NCBI GenBank assembly: GCA_903875045.1 | Contig: CAIQUS010000238.1 | Span: 1-58,283 of the forward strand | DNA from: an uncultured Bacteroidales bacterium | GTDB lineage: Bacteria; Bacteroidota; Bacteroidia; Bacteroidales; FEN-979 | Length of the DNA: 58,283 nucleotides | Direction of reading: 5' to 3' | In this document: positions 40,285-48,798 of the stretch, piece after piece | Numbering within the stretch: position 1 is the first letter of the stretch | Layout of the letters: the number at the start of each line of letters is the position of its first letter | Notes under the pieces: generated by a model | What the model saw: only the letters and a program-made list of their open reading frames with translations | Databases searched by the model: none | Told to the model about the DNA's origin: nothing | Made by a program: the position numbers and the translations under genes

Positions 40285-41229
40285 TTAAAAATATCTTGGA
40301 GTTAACATTCTGTCTTTATGAAAAAGATCAAATTCGTAGCCGATCCGTAATTCATGCGAGCCCGAGTTAAATGATCTCAGGGTGTTGAACCAGATATCAT
40401 AGGAATAGCCAATCGAAAAGCCTTTTCCAACATTTACCTGGATCAGCATCGCCAGCGCTTTTTCTGTCCGGTAGGCAGCACCAAGGGTCAGCAGATTATT
40501 GATCAGAAAACTTAAATTGAAATCAGCCTGCAATGGAACATTCTGGATATATTTAATAAGGATGGATGGGATAAAGTCGATGTTTGAATTCAGGGGAACA
40601 GCCCCCCCGGCGATGCCATAAAAGTTCCGGCGAAGCTTGGTGAAACTGGTTTTATCGGTTGGTGCCGTGCTTGAAACCAGCATTTGGTTTTGAAGTAAAT
40701 GTTTTGCTGATAAACCTGCATAGAACCGTTTTCCATAATAATATATTCCGAAATCCACATCAGGTACGGCTTTGTTTGTAACCTGGTTGACGAGTAAGGG
40801 GTCCCCCTGGTCCTTGGGGCTCAGCAAACTCCAGTTGAGATCCATATATTTGAACCCTGCCTGCACCCCGAAACAGAGGGTGGTGGAATGAAATGGGATT
40901 CTGTAGGCAAAAGCCGCCATAGCTCCGTAATTAACAGTCGGCCCCAACTCATCCCGATAGGCATTTAAACCGATGCCGATCCTTGGGTTTTTCAAAGGGG
41001 TATGTGCATTAAAAGAGATTGTTCGGGGTGCCCCGCTTATACCAACCCATTGAAAACGTGTGATCAGATCGAGCGACAACCGTTCGCCACTGCCGGCATA
41101 AGCAGGGTTAAATGCAAGTTTATTGTATGCGTATTGTGTGAATAGGGGATCCTGCTGGCCATAAGAACAGGATGACCAACATAGCGACAAAATAAAAAAG
41201 AGAATACCGGTGCAATTGCTTTTACTCAT
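40285..41229 (-). CDS. PorP/SprF family type IX secretion membrane protein
   Basis: Predicted outer-membrane beta-barrel of 314 aa. The ATG at 41229 (MSKSNCTGILFFILSLCWSSCSYG) is preferred over an upstream GTG; it provides the signal peptide. The family hallmark follows the signal: 'QDPLFTQYAYNKLAFNPAYAGSGERLSLDLITRFQWVG'. Other typical stretches are 'RIGIGLNAYRDELGP' and the C-terminal 'SGSHELRIGYEFDLF'. PorP/SprF proteins attach or export type B CTD cargo; the gene directly upstream encodes such a cargo, with 7 bp between its stop and this start. Confidence 0.9.
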   Translation of the reverse strand: MSKSNCTGILFFILSLCWSSCSYGQQDPLFTQYAYNKLAFNPAYAGSGERLSLDLITRFQWVGISGAPRTISFNAHTPLKNPRIGIGLNAYRDELGPTVNYGAMAAFAYRIPFHSTTLCFGVQAGFKYMDLNWSLLSPKDQGDPLLVNQVTNKAVPDVDFGIYYYGKRFYAGLSAKHLLQNQMLVSSTAPTDKTSFTKLRRNFYGIAGGAVPLNSNIDFIPSILIKYIQNVPLQADFNLSFLINNLLTLGAAYRTEKALAMLIQVNVGKGFSIGYSYDIWFNTLRSFNSGSHELRIGYEFDLFHKDRMLTPRYF

Positions 41230-41236
41230 CAACAGC

Positions 41237-44200
41237 TTATTTGTTTCCACCTCTTACATAAACCCAACCCGTGTACGTACCTCCGTTTTTAATGGAAATG
41301 ATATAATAATAGGTGCCATCAGGAACCGGTTCATTCTTTGAGTTGGTACCTTTCCATACAGATGATGCATTATTGTAATTCTCAAATTCATTGATTTTAT
41401 CACCCCAACGATCGAAAACAGTGACCTTATTGACGGGAAAATTCTCCATACAATCAATAATCCAGGTATCGTTCGAGCCATCGCCATTTGGGGTGAATAC
41501 ATTATATATCACGAGGCACTCCTCTGTTTTTTTCTGCTCACCCACCAAAATATTGATCGTGTCATTTCCTGAACATCCCGTCTGTTGGTCAACGACTGCA
41601 AGTTGAAATGTAACAGAATGGGTGAGGGGCAGGGTTTCCGGGTTTGGGATCGAAGGGGTTAAAAACAGCTTTTCGGGTTCCCATTGATAATTGTACTTTC
41701 CCGATCCGCCTTCCACATTGCCCGATAGCGTGATAGATGTGCCATAAGGGATGGTTATTTCTGTTCCTGCATCGACCATCACGGGCTGATGGACAAGGAT
41801 TTGCATCTGGTCTGATGCAGTATCCGCGAAACAGGACCCCGTTCCGGAAACTTTCAGGGTTAGGGTGATGGTGCCGGCTTCTGTGGGTGATGGTATGTAA
41901 ACAGGTGTAAGTTCGTTCACTCCTGTGAGGCTTCCGGAACCATCATGGGTCCAGGTGATATGGCTGAAGTTTTTTGCGGATGCACTGGTTACCATTACAA
42001 AACCGTTCTGGCATGTTTCCTTATCCGGTCCGGCAATGGCAGAGGGGGGAGTGGCAATGGTAATCGTAGAGGTGTCGCTTACTGATGGACAATTTCCTTT
42101 TCCAATCGCATTGAGAATAATGAATACTTTCCCGGCTGCAATGTCCCCGATCCCCGGGCTATAAAAAGGATGAAGTGTGTGGATGTCGCTGAATATGCCT
42201 GTCCCGGAGGTATACCAATTGAGTGTAGCATAGTTTTTTGCATCCGAAGAAGAAATATTAACCGCGTGATTACCACAAGTAACCTGATCAGGACCGGCAT
42301 TGGCTGTGGCCAATTTTTCGATCGTTACCATCAGACTATCCATTTCGATCGCGCAGAAGGAGGATCCCGATGCGGCAAGCGATAGAATGACCTGGCCGTT
42401 TTCTATATCCGGATTTCCAGGTGTATAAATTGGGTGAAGGCTGGTAGGATCACTGAATGTTCCGGTGCCGGAAGTGCTCCATTGCAGCGAGGAATAGTTT
42501 GAAGCTGTTGGATCAAAGAGTGTTACAGGTTGCGAATCACAAGTAGTCAGATCACTGCCGGCATTTGCCATGGGGGCTGGAACAACATTCAGGGCCATAG
42601 CCGAAGTATCATTGGTACAGGGGTGAATTCCAAACGCGATCATGGTGAGCCAAACTGTCCCGGTTTCATTGTCACCGGGTCGGTACTGTGGGTGGAGGGA
42701 TGTAGTGTCCGACAATGTACCAGTTCCATTTGAATACCAGTGAATCCTGCTGTAACCAGAAGCCGAAGCCTGGGTAATCACAAAGGGTACATTCTGGCAA
42801 GTTGTAGCATCCGGGCCGGCGGCTGCCATGGGAGGGGGATTGACTGTAACAGGAAAAGGTGGTGAGGGGAGGCCATCACCGCAGGAGTTCGTCGCGAAAA
42901 CTGTCAATATCCCCGAGGAGGCCCCTGCCGGAAAATCAACGATAATAGCGTTGGTACCCATTCCTGCTGTGATGATGGCCCCCGGTGGGACCGACCATGT
43001 GTAACTTGTGGCAACTACCATCGGCTCCACCATGTAGCTAACGCCGGTGGTTCCTGAACACACAGAATCGGTTCCGATGATCATCCCAGCCGAATCTGGT
43101 ACCGGTACAACCGCTACCCTTATTACAGATGGGGTTGCACTTTCACATCCGCTTGTGTCACTGTAACTTACGGAGACGGATTGCCAGCCGCCCCCATTCC
43201 ATGTTACTGTGATGGCATTGGTGCTATAACCTCCTGTTACTGTGCCACCTGGAGATACATTCCAAAGGTAGTTGATCTTCCCGGGATCAGTAATGTAAAG
43301 GTTGCCGGCAGTTTCCCTGCAAACCATGGTGGGACCGGTGAGTGAAGGTGCCTGGGCAGGAACGATTGTAGCGATTACCGGGACCCTCGTTCCTCCGGGG
43401 CATCCCGTTACAGGATTTCGGGCTTCGGCGTAGAAGGTGGTGGTATTCTGCAGAACGGGGGTGTAAAATGTGGTATCTCCTGTTAACAGCGGGCTTCCGC
43501 CTATCGCAACATCATACCAGTCGACCGTCACTGAAGGTGGAACAGTGGCGTGCAGCATCAGGATTCCCTGACCGCAGCGTGTTGCGCCATGCCCGACTGG
43601 CATAGCAGGTGATGAGATGAAAAGATCGGTGAAGGTGGCTACGCTTGTGCTGCCATACCACCAGGTGTTGATCATCTTGTTGTGGCAGTCTTCACTGTAT
43701 AAACCCCATGGATGGCACCCTGTATAGCCGGGGATGGAACCAGGGCTGCAACCTGTTAAGTTTGATGCCTGGGGTGCCACCGGACAATCCCATCCTGAAG
43801 AAATAAGTTGGGTATCATCCCAAAAGGTAAGTGGGGTAAGCACCGAAGGATTTACAGGCCGTACGAGGGAGATCAGAAACCCGTTCTGATTTTGTTCCTG
43901 GTCCCAGATGGGAAGGTTGGTCAGCCCGTTTACAAAGGTAACCGAAACATCTATCAGCGTGCCGTCTGGCACAGGGTTCCCAAGTCCGTCTTTTCCGTCC
44001 CAGTCGATGGCATTCATTCCCGGAACAACTGGTGCAAAAAAATTGACGGTGGTCGTGGTCCCGCCATAAGGCAAATTGATGACCACCTCCACTTGTCCGG
44101 CTTTATTCACCTCCACCATGATGATCTTATTTCCGCTGCAGGGAGGGTATGCTGTGTCGGGCACCATATAGGGTGTGTCGGTTATTTCACCGTAAACGCC

Positions 44201-45025
44201 ACTCGGGTAAACGGTGGAATCCGGATCGTTAAGAAAAACCTTGTATTGGGCAATGCCCGGAAACGTTACGAATGTATTGTCGTTCATTGACTTGCGATCC
44301 GATTCGAAATCCCCTGTATTCAGACATCCGAAAGGATTACAGAATATGGTCACAGCTCCAACCCTGGTATTGTCAAAAGCCAGCCTGGTTACAATGCCAT
44401 CATCGGAATAGATGTAAAAATGGCCGTTGAAAACAACATTTGGAACAAGATAAGCATAGAGTTGCCAGGATTGTGACCACACTCGTCCATTAATGGTATC
44501 AGTAGCAATGGCAGGCGTGTGCTGCCCCGATACAACCTGAAAATCCCATAATGGAAGAATGATGCTCCACGACAGGTTCACCATCTCAAAATAATAATTT
44601 CCAGTATCTGCGATGCTGGTTACTTTGTATGATAATGGGGTGTAGCCGCCATTCTGTGGAAATGGACCTGTAACAGCTTGTTTATAGTAACGGATATACC
44701 CCGGTTGGTTATAATTGGATGGACAGGTGCCGGATAACGCAATAGTTCCGTCAGGTTTTCTGAGATTGTAAGAAACAGTGTTGTCGTAGTTCTGCATCCC
44801 GAAAAGTATCGACTCCCCAACATTTTTAACGTGGATATAAAGCCGGTAGTTCGGCGCGCAAAAAGGAAGACCAAAATAGGTATAAGAACTGCCGGTGTTA
44901 TCAAAGTAAAGCCCGGCCTCAGAAAAGGTTGAATCAGGCATCAATTGTTTCGTACCTTCTCCGTAACTGGCGAATGATGTCAGAATGAGAAATAACGGAA
45001 GGATTAAAAAGGTTCTGAACGTCAT
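41237..45025 (-). CDS. Giant surface protein with Ig/PKD-like repeats and T9SS type B (gliding-motility) C-terminal domain
   Basis: A 1262-aa predicted surface adhesin or filament protein. Signal peptide MTFRTFLILPLFLILTSFASYG, a ~500-residue N-terminal region, Ig/PKD-like modules, then four tandem ~90-residue units of the type 'AGPD-x-TC...W-x-SGTGTFSD-x-x-SLHP-x-Y-x-PG' (about residues 740-1100). The C-terminal ~90 residues ('VFTPNGDGSNDTW...VFDRWGDKI...PDGTYYYIISIKNG...YTGWVYVRGG') form a type B gliding-motility-associated sorting domain. It is the first gene of the PorP operon and is presumably the cargo displayed by the adjacent PorP/SprF protein. Confidence 0.88.
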   Translation of the reverse strand: MTFRTFLILPLFLILTSFASYGEGTKQLMPDSTFSEAGLYFDNTGSSYTYFGLPFCAPNYRLYIHVKNVGESILFGMQNYDNTVSYNLRKPDGTIALSGTCPSNYNQPGYIRYYKQAVTGPFPQNGGYTPLSYKVTSIADTGNYYFEMVNLSWSIILPLWDFQVVSGQHTPAIATDTINGRVWSQSWQLYAYLVPNVVFNGHFYIYSDDGIVTRLAFDNTRVGAVTIFCNPFGCLNTGDFESDRKSMNDNTFVTFPGIAQYKVFLNDPDSTVYPSGVYGEITDTPYMVPDTAYPPCSGNKIIMVEVNKAGQVEVVINLPYGGTTTTVNFFAPVVPGMNAIDWDGKDGLGNPVPDGTLIDVSVTFVNGLTNLPIWDQEQNQNGFLISLVRPVNPSVLTPLTFWDDTQLISSGWDCPVAPQASNLTGCSPGSIPGYTGCHPWGLYSEDCHNKMINTWWYGSTSVATFTDLFISSPAMPVGHGATRCGQGILMLHATVPPSVTVDWYDVAIGGSPLLTGDTTFYTPVLQNTTTFYAEARNPVTGCPGGTRVPVIATIVPAQAPSLTGPTMVCRETAGNLYITDPGKINYLWNVSPGGTVTGGYSTNAITVTWNGGGWQSVSVSYSDTSGCESATPSVIRVAVVPVPDSAGMIIGTDSVCSGTTGVSYMVEPMVVATSYTWSVPPGAIITAGMGTNAIIVDFPAGASSGILTVFATNSCGDGLPSPPFPVTVNPPPMAAAGPDATTCQNVPFVITQASASGYSRIHWYSNGTGTLSDTTSLHPQYRPGDNETGTVWLTMIAFGIHPCTNDTSAMALNVVPAPMANAGSDLTTCDSQPVTLFDPTASNYSSLQWSTSGTGTFSDPTSLHPIYTPGNPDIENGQVILSLAASGSSFCAIEMDSLMVTIEKLATANAGPDQVTCGNHAVNISSSDAKNYATLNWYTSGTGIFSDIHTLHPFYSPGIGDIAAGKVFIILNAIGKGNCPSVSDTSTITIATPPSAIAGPDKETCQNGFVMVTSASAKNFSHITWTHDGSGSLTGVNELTPVYIPSPTEAGTITLTLKVSGTGSCFADTASDQMQILVHQPVMVDAGTEITIPYGTSITLSGNVEGGSGKYNYQWEPEKLFLTPSIPNPETLPLTHSVTFQLAVVDQQTGCSGNDTINILVGEQKKTEECLVIYNVFTPNGDGSNDTWIIDCMENFPVNKVTVFDRWGDKINEFENYNNASSVWKGTNSKNEPVPDGTYYYIISIKNGGTYTGWVYVRGGNK

Positions 45026-45093
45026 ATTGGTGTCTTCAAGTGACTGAGTTCTTTTTCCTTGCCCAAATATACGGATAAAACAATCACTTTTCC

Positions 45094-45101
45094 TACCTTT
45101 G
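45094..45101 (+). promoter_or_regulatory. Candidate -7 box (TACCTTTG) for the saccharopine pathway genes
   Basis: TACCTTTG lies 23 bp before the ATG at 45124 and fits TAnnTTTG exactly. It sits in the divergent spacer with the giant surface protein gene. Confidence 0.5.
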
Positions 45102-45123
45102 CTGTTCCAAAACTAACAGATAT

Positions 45124-46431
45124 ATGAGTAATTTTATCGGTATCCGCCACGAGGATAAGTATAAACTTGAACGAAGGGCACCACTCACACCCAAACATGT
45201 TGCCCGGCTTGTAAAACAGAAGAAATTAGACATCATAGTTCAAACATCGGATAAAAGAGTTTTTTCGGACGAAGAGTACCTTCATGCCGGAGCCAAAATC
45301 GCAAAGGATCTTAAAAAATGTTCTGTTATTTTTGGTGTAAAGGAGATCCCCGAGTCTTTTTTTGAAGCGGAAAAAACGTATGTGTTTTTTGCCCATGTGG
45401 TTAAAGGACAGCCCTACAATATGGCCATGCTGCGCAGGATGATGGAATTGAAATGTAATCTGATTGAATATGAGAAAGTTGTGGACGATCAGGGAAAACG
45501 CCTTATTTTCTTTGGCCGCTATGCCGGCATGGCAGGGATGATCAATTCTCTTTGGGCGCTTGGATTGCGTTTGAAGGAGGCAGGATTCAGCTCAAACCTT
45601 GTGAAGTTGAAACAAGCTCATCATTACCATTCAATCAACGAAGCCAAAGATGATATTTCTGCCATTGGGCAGTTGATTGCCGAAAATGGAATCCCTTCTG
45701 AACTGCGGCCATTTGTAATCGGAGTTACCGGTTATGGCAATGTTTCCAACGGAGCCCAGGAAATTATCGGATTGCTCCCGGTCAAAGAGATCTCCCCGGC
45801 AAAATTGGTTGAACTGCACCGAAGGAAAAAATTGCCGGATAACATTGTTTATAAGGTGATTTTTAAGGAAGAGGATCTTTTCGAACATGTTGATGGTGAA
45901 CCGTTCGAACTCCATGATTATTATTCAAATCCGCAAAATTACCAGAGCAAATTCGAAAAATATACCCCGTACCTTTCGATGCTGATCAATTGCGTTTACT
46001 GGGATAAAAGGTATCCCCGGCTGGTAACGAAGGAGTATCTCAAAAAACTATTTGTCAAGGGTAAGCCTAAACTTACAGTGATCGGTGACATCAGTTGCGA
46101 TGTGGAAGGATCAGTTGAATGTACGCTGAAACCAACTGAGATTGATGATCCCATTTTTGTTTACGACCCTGAAACCGGTAAAATCACCATGGGGCACAAG
46201 GGACCGGGTATGCTCATAATGGCCGTTGATATTTTACCGGCTGAATTGCCACGCGATTCATCTGACGGTTTTGCAGATATCCTCGTAAATTTTGTAAAAC
46301 CGATAGCTGACGCCGACTTTAATGAGCATTTTGATGACCTCGACTTACCAAAGCCGATCAAAAAAGCGCTGATTCTTCATAACGGAGAATTGACGCCGGA
46401 CTATAAATATATGGAGGAATTTTTAAAATAG
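45124..46431 (+). CDS. Lysine-ketoglutarate reductase-like protein (saccharopine dehydrogenase, lysine-forming type)
   Basis: A 435-aa protein resembling the N-terminal (LKR) half of animal/plant alpha-aminoadipic semialdehyde synthase, which condenses lysine and 2-oxoglutarate to saccharopine. It has an alanine-dehydrogenase/PNT-like fold: 'IGIRHEDKYKLERRAPLTPKHVARLV' at the N-terminus, 'FFAHVVKGQPYNMAMLRRMMELKCNLIEYE', 'RYAGMAGMINSLWALGLRL', the Rossmann 'VIGVTGYGNVSNGAQEI' and 'TVIGDISCDVEGSVECT'. It is followed by a saccharopine dehydrogenase gene on the same strand, so together they match the fused eukaryotic enzyme split into two genes. Direction (degradation or synthesis) is inferred to be degradation. 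Confidence 0.85.
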   Translation: MSNFIGIRHEDKYKLERRAPLTPKHVARLVKQKKLDIIVQTSDKRVFSDEEYLHAGAKIAKDLKKCSVIFGVKEIPESFFEAEKTYVFFAHVVKGQPYNMAMLRRMMELKCNLIEYEKVVDDQGKRLIFFGRYAGMAGMINSLWALGLRLKEAGFSSNLVKLKQAHHYHSINEAKDDISAIGQLIAENGIPSELRPFVIGVTGYGNVSNGAQEIIGLLPVKEISPAKLVELHRRKKLPDNIVYKVIFKEEDLFEHVDGEPFELHDYYSNPQNYQSKFEKYTPYLSMLINCVYWDKRYPRLVTKEYLKKLFVKGKPKLTVIGDISCDVEGSVECTLKPTEIDDPIFVYDPETGKITMGHKGPGMLIMAVDILPAELPRDSSDGFADILVNFVKPIADADFNEHFDDLDLPKPIKKALILHNGELTPDYKYMEEFLK

Positions 46432-46494
46432 GTAAACGGGTAAACAGGTGAACTGGTAAACTGGATTACCCGTTAACCCGTTCACCCGTTCACC
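46431..46494. repeat. Inverted array of GGGTAAAC/GGTGAACG-type repeats between the two saccharopine genes
   Basis: The spacer holds GGTAAAC-type units on the left (GGTAAACGG, GTAAACAGG, GTGAACTGG, TAAACTGG) and their inverted relatives on the right (TTACCCG, TTAACCCG, TTCACCCG, TTCACC). The arms could form a long imperfect hairpin in the transcript. Shorter relatives lie at about 1197-1223. Confidence 0.8.
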
Positions 46495-46508
46495 AAAAAT
46501 ATACTACA

Positions 46509-47852
46509 ATGAAAAAAATACTGATTCTCGGCTCCGGACTGGTGGCCAAACCAATTATCCAATATTTACTGCACAAAAACTATCAGGTAACGGTAGCTTC
46601 CAATACTCCCGACCGGTCAGATATGATGATCTCGGGAAACGCCAATGGGAAATCTCTTTTTTGGGATGCCGGTGATGAAGATTCCCTTGCACGTTTGATT
46701 GCTGAACATGATCTGACGGTGAGTTTGTTGCCTTATGTTTTTCATGTGATGGTTGCCAGGCATTGTGTTACTCATAAAAAGAACATGGTAACTACCTCTT
46801 ATGTAAAACCGGAAATGCACGCCCTGGATGCCGGGGCTAAGGAGGCCGGTATCATCCTCCTGAATGAGATGGGGCTGGACCCTGGTATTGATCACATGTC
46901 GGCCATGCGTATCATCGATATGGTACATGAACGTGAAGGGGCCATTCTTGAGTTTTACTCTGTCTGTGGTGCCTTACCTGCACCGGAAGCGGCAGATAAC
47001 CCGTTCAGGTACAAATTCTCATGGAGCCCCAAGGGTGTTGTACTTGCCGGAAATAATGATGCGAGGTACCTCCTCCACGGGAAGGTGAAAGAATTGCCAA
47101 CCCGGGAATTATTTAAGACTCCATTCCTTGTAAATTTCCCTCAGGTTGGGGAACTTGAAGTCTACCCAAACCGCGACTCTATGGCTTACAGGGAAATATA
47201 CGGCATCCCTGAAGCGCAGACAGTATTTCGTGGAACATTCAGATACAAGGGATGGTGCGAAACGCTTGACGCTATTAAACGGTTGAATCTCATATCCGCC
47301 GAGAAAATTGACATGACAGGAATGTCTTTTGCTGAAATGGTTAACCGGCAGATGGAACAACCCTCCGGCATTTCAGACATCCGGTCACGGGTGGCCAGGT
47401 TTCTTGAAATTCCGAAAAATGCTTATTGCATGGAGGCAATGAGTTGGCTTGGTCTTTTTAGCGATGAGCCAATGAACCGCACAATTGACTCGACCTTTGA
47501 AGTGACATCCGACCTGATGATAGAAAAGATGAGCCTCGGACAGACTGAACGCGACATGGTTGCTTTACAACATACTTTTCTGGCAGCCTTTTCCGATGGA
47601 CGAAAGGAGGTGATACGATCACGCATGCTCGACTATGGCACGCTGGCAACCGATACTTCCATCGCCAGAACAGTTGCCTTGCCTGCTGCCATCGCTGTTG
47701 AAATGATCCTTGATGGGAAAATCAATGTGACCGGAGTTCATATCCCTGTTATTCCTGAAATTTACCGTCCGGTTCTTGATCAATTGGAAACCATGGGCAT
47801 CAAAATGGTCGAAGAATATGGACTTCCCCTTTCTGAAATGATCAATAATTAA
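46509..47852 (+). CDS. Saccharopine dehydrogenase (L-glutamate-forming)
   Basis: A 447-aa NAD(P)-dependent enzyme matching the SDH half of alpha-aminoadipic semialdehyde synthase; it splits saccharopine into glutamate and alpha-aminoadipate semialdehyde. Rossmann start 'KKILILGSGLVAKPIIQYLL', then 'LTVSLLPYVFHVMVARHCVTHKKNMVTTSYV', 'EAGIILLNEMGLDPGIDHMSAMRIID', 'FYSVCGALPAPEAADNPFRYKFSWSPKGV' and C-terminal 'PAAIAVEMILDGKINVTGVHIPV'. These motifs match the LYS9/AASS C-terminal family. It lies 77 bp after the LKR gene, separated by a palindromic repeat array. Confidence 0.92.
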   Translation: MKKILILGSGLVAKPIIQYLLHKNYQVTVASNTPDRSDMMISGNANGKSLFWDAGDEDSLARLIAEHDLTVSLLPYVFHVMVARHCVTHKKNMVTTSYVKPEMHALDAGAKEAGIILLNEMGLDPGIDHMSAMRIIDMVHEREGAILEFYSVCGALPAPEAADNPFRYKFSWSPKGVVLAGNNDARYLLHGKVKELPTRELFKTPFLVNFPQVGELEVYPNRDSMAYREIYGIPEAQTVFRGTFRYKGWCETLDAIKRLNLISAEKIDMTGMSFAEMVNRQMEQPSGISDIRSRVARFLEIPKNAYCMEAMSWLGLFSDEPMNRTIDSTFEVTSDLMIEKMSLGQTERDMVALQHTFLAAFSDGRKEVIRSRMLDYGTLATDTSIARTVALPAAIAVEMILDGKINVTGVHIPVIPEIYRPVLDQLETMGIKMVEEYGLPLSEMINN

Positions 47853-47913
47853 TTTGAAAATCTGATTATATCCTGCAAATTGAAACACCGAAATCTAAAA
47901 TTGTAAATCTTCT

Positions 47914-48798
47914 ATGGGAATCGGCGAAATTATTGTAATAGCTATTGTCGGAATCGTGCTGTATTCCGTATTCAGCATGCGAAAAAAACCAGGAAGTCCT
48001 GGTGCACAGCCAAATGAACAAGGGTACTCCGGTCCGGGAAACTCCGGGAATGGGACAGGTCCTGTGAATAACGGTCAGCGTAAATCAGGTTATGCCAAAT
48101 GGGTTGGCGGTGGATTGGGCTGGGTTTTTGGCGGACCTATCGGCGCAATCCTTGGCGTTGCAATGGGTTCAGTCTTTGATGGGATGAACTCCGGTCAGAA
48201 TTCATATCAGGGATCGCCACGTGGTGATTTTGCCATGAGTTTGCTCGTTCTTTCAGCGGCAGTTATGAAGGCCGACCAGAAAATTGTGAAATCCGAACTC
48301 GAATTCGTCCGTACTTTCTTTGTCAATCAGTTTGGCGAAGAAGAGGGGAACCGTTTGGTCAGAATGTTACAGGAGATTTTAAAGCAGGAGATCAATGTGC
48401 AGGATGTTAGTGTTCAGGTAGGACAATATACGGATTATCCTGTTAAACTTCAACTGGTTAATTACCTTTTTGGTATCGCTGCCGCCGATGGGTTGTATCA
48501 TCCCGACGAAGTTGACATGATTTCCGTTATCGCCGGGTATATGGGCGTCTCCTCATCCGATTTTACATCCATAAAAGCAATGTTTGTAAAAAGTACCGGC
48601 TGGGCATACGATGTTCTCGAAATTACTTCCAATGCCAACAACGATGAGGTTAAAAAAGCTTACCGCGACATGGCCAAAAAGCATCACCCCGATAAAGTAG
48701 CCCACCTGGGCGACGATATCCGGAAGTCTGCCACCGAGAAATTCCAGAAGATCAGTGCAGCATACGAGGAAATCAAGAAACAGAGGGGGATCACTTAA
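47914..48798 (+). CDS. TerB - DnaJ domain co-chaperone-like protein (DjlA-like)
   Basis: A 294-aa protein with an N-terminal hydrophobic segment ('IGEIIVIAIVGIVLYSVFSM'), a Gly/Pro/Asn-rich linker, a glycine-zipper-like stretch ('GGGLGWVFGGPIGAILGVAMGSVF'), a helical TerB domain (about 105-215, 'FAMSLLVLSAAVMKADQKIVKSELEFVR'), and a C-terminal J-domain ('WAYDVLEITSNANNDEVKKAYRDMAKKHHPDKVAH') with the catalytic HPD motif. This matches membrane-anchored DjlA-type proteins that stimulate DnaK. It overlaps the convergent dipeptidase gene by 8 bp. Confidence 0.88.
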   Translation: MGIGEIIVIAIVGIVLYSVFSMRKKPGSPGAQPNEQGYSGPGNSGNGTGPVNNGQRKSGYAKWVGGGLGWVFGGPIGAILGVAMGSVFDGMNSGQNSYQGSPRGDFAMSLLVLSAAVMKADQKIVKSELEFVRTFFVNQFGEEEGNRLVRMLQEILKQEINVQDVSVQVGQYTDYPVKLQLVNYLFGIAAADGLYHPDEVDMISVIAGYMGVSSSDFTSIKAMFVKSTGWAYDVLEITSNANNDEVKKAYRDMAKKHHPDKVAHLGDDIRKSATEKFQKISAAYEEIKKQRGIT

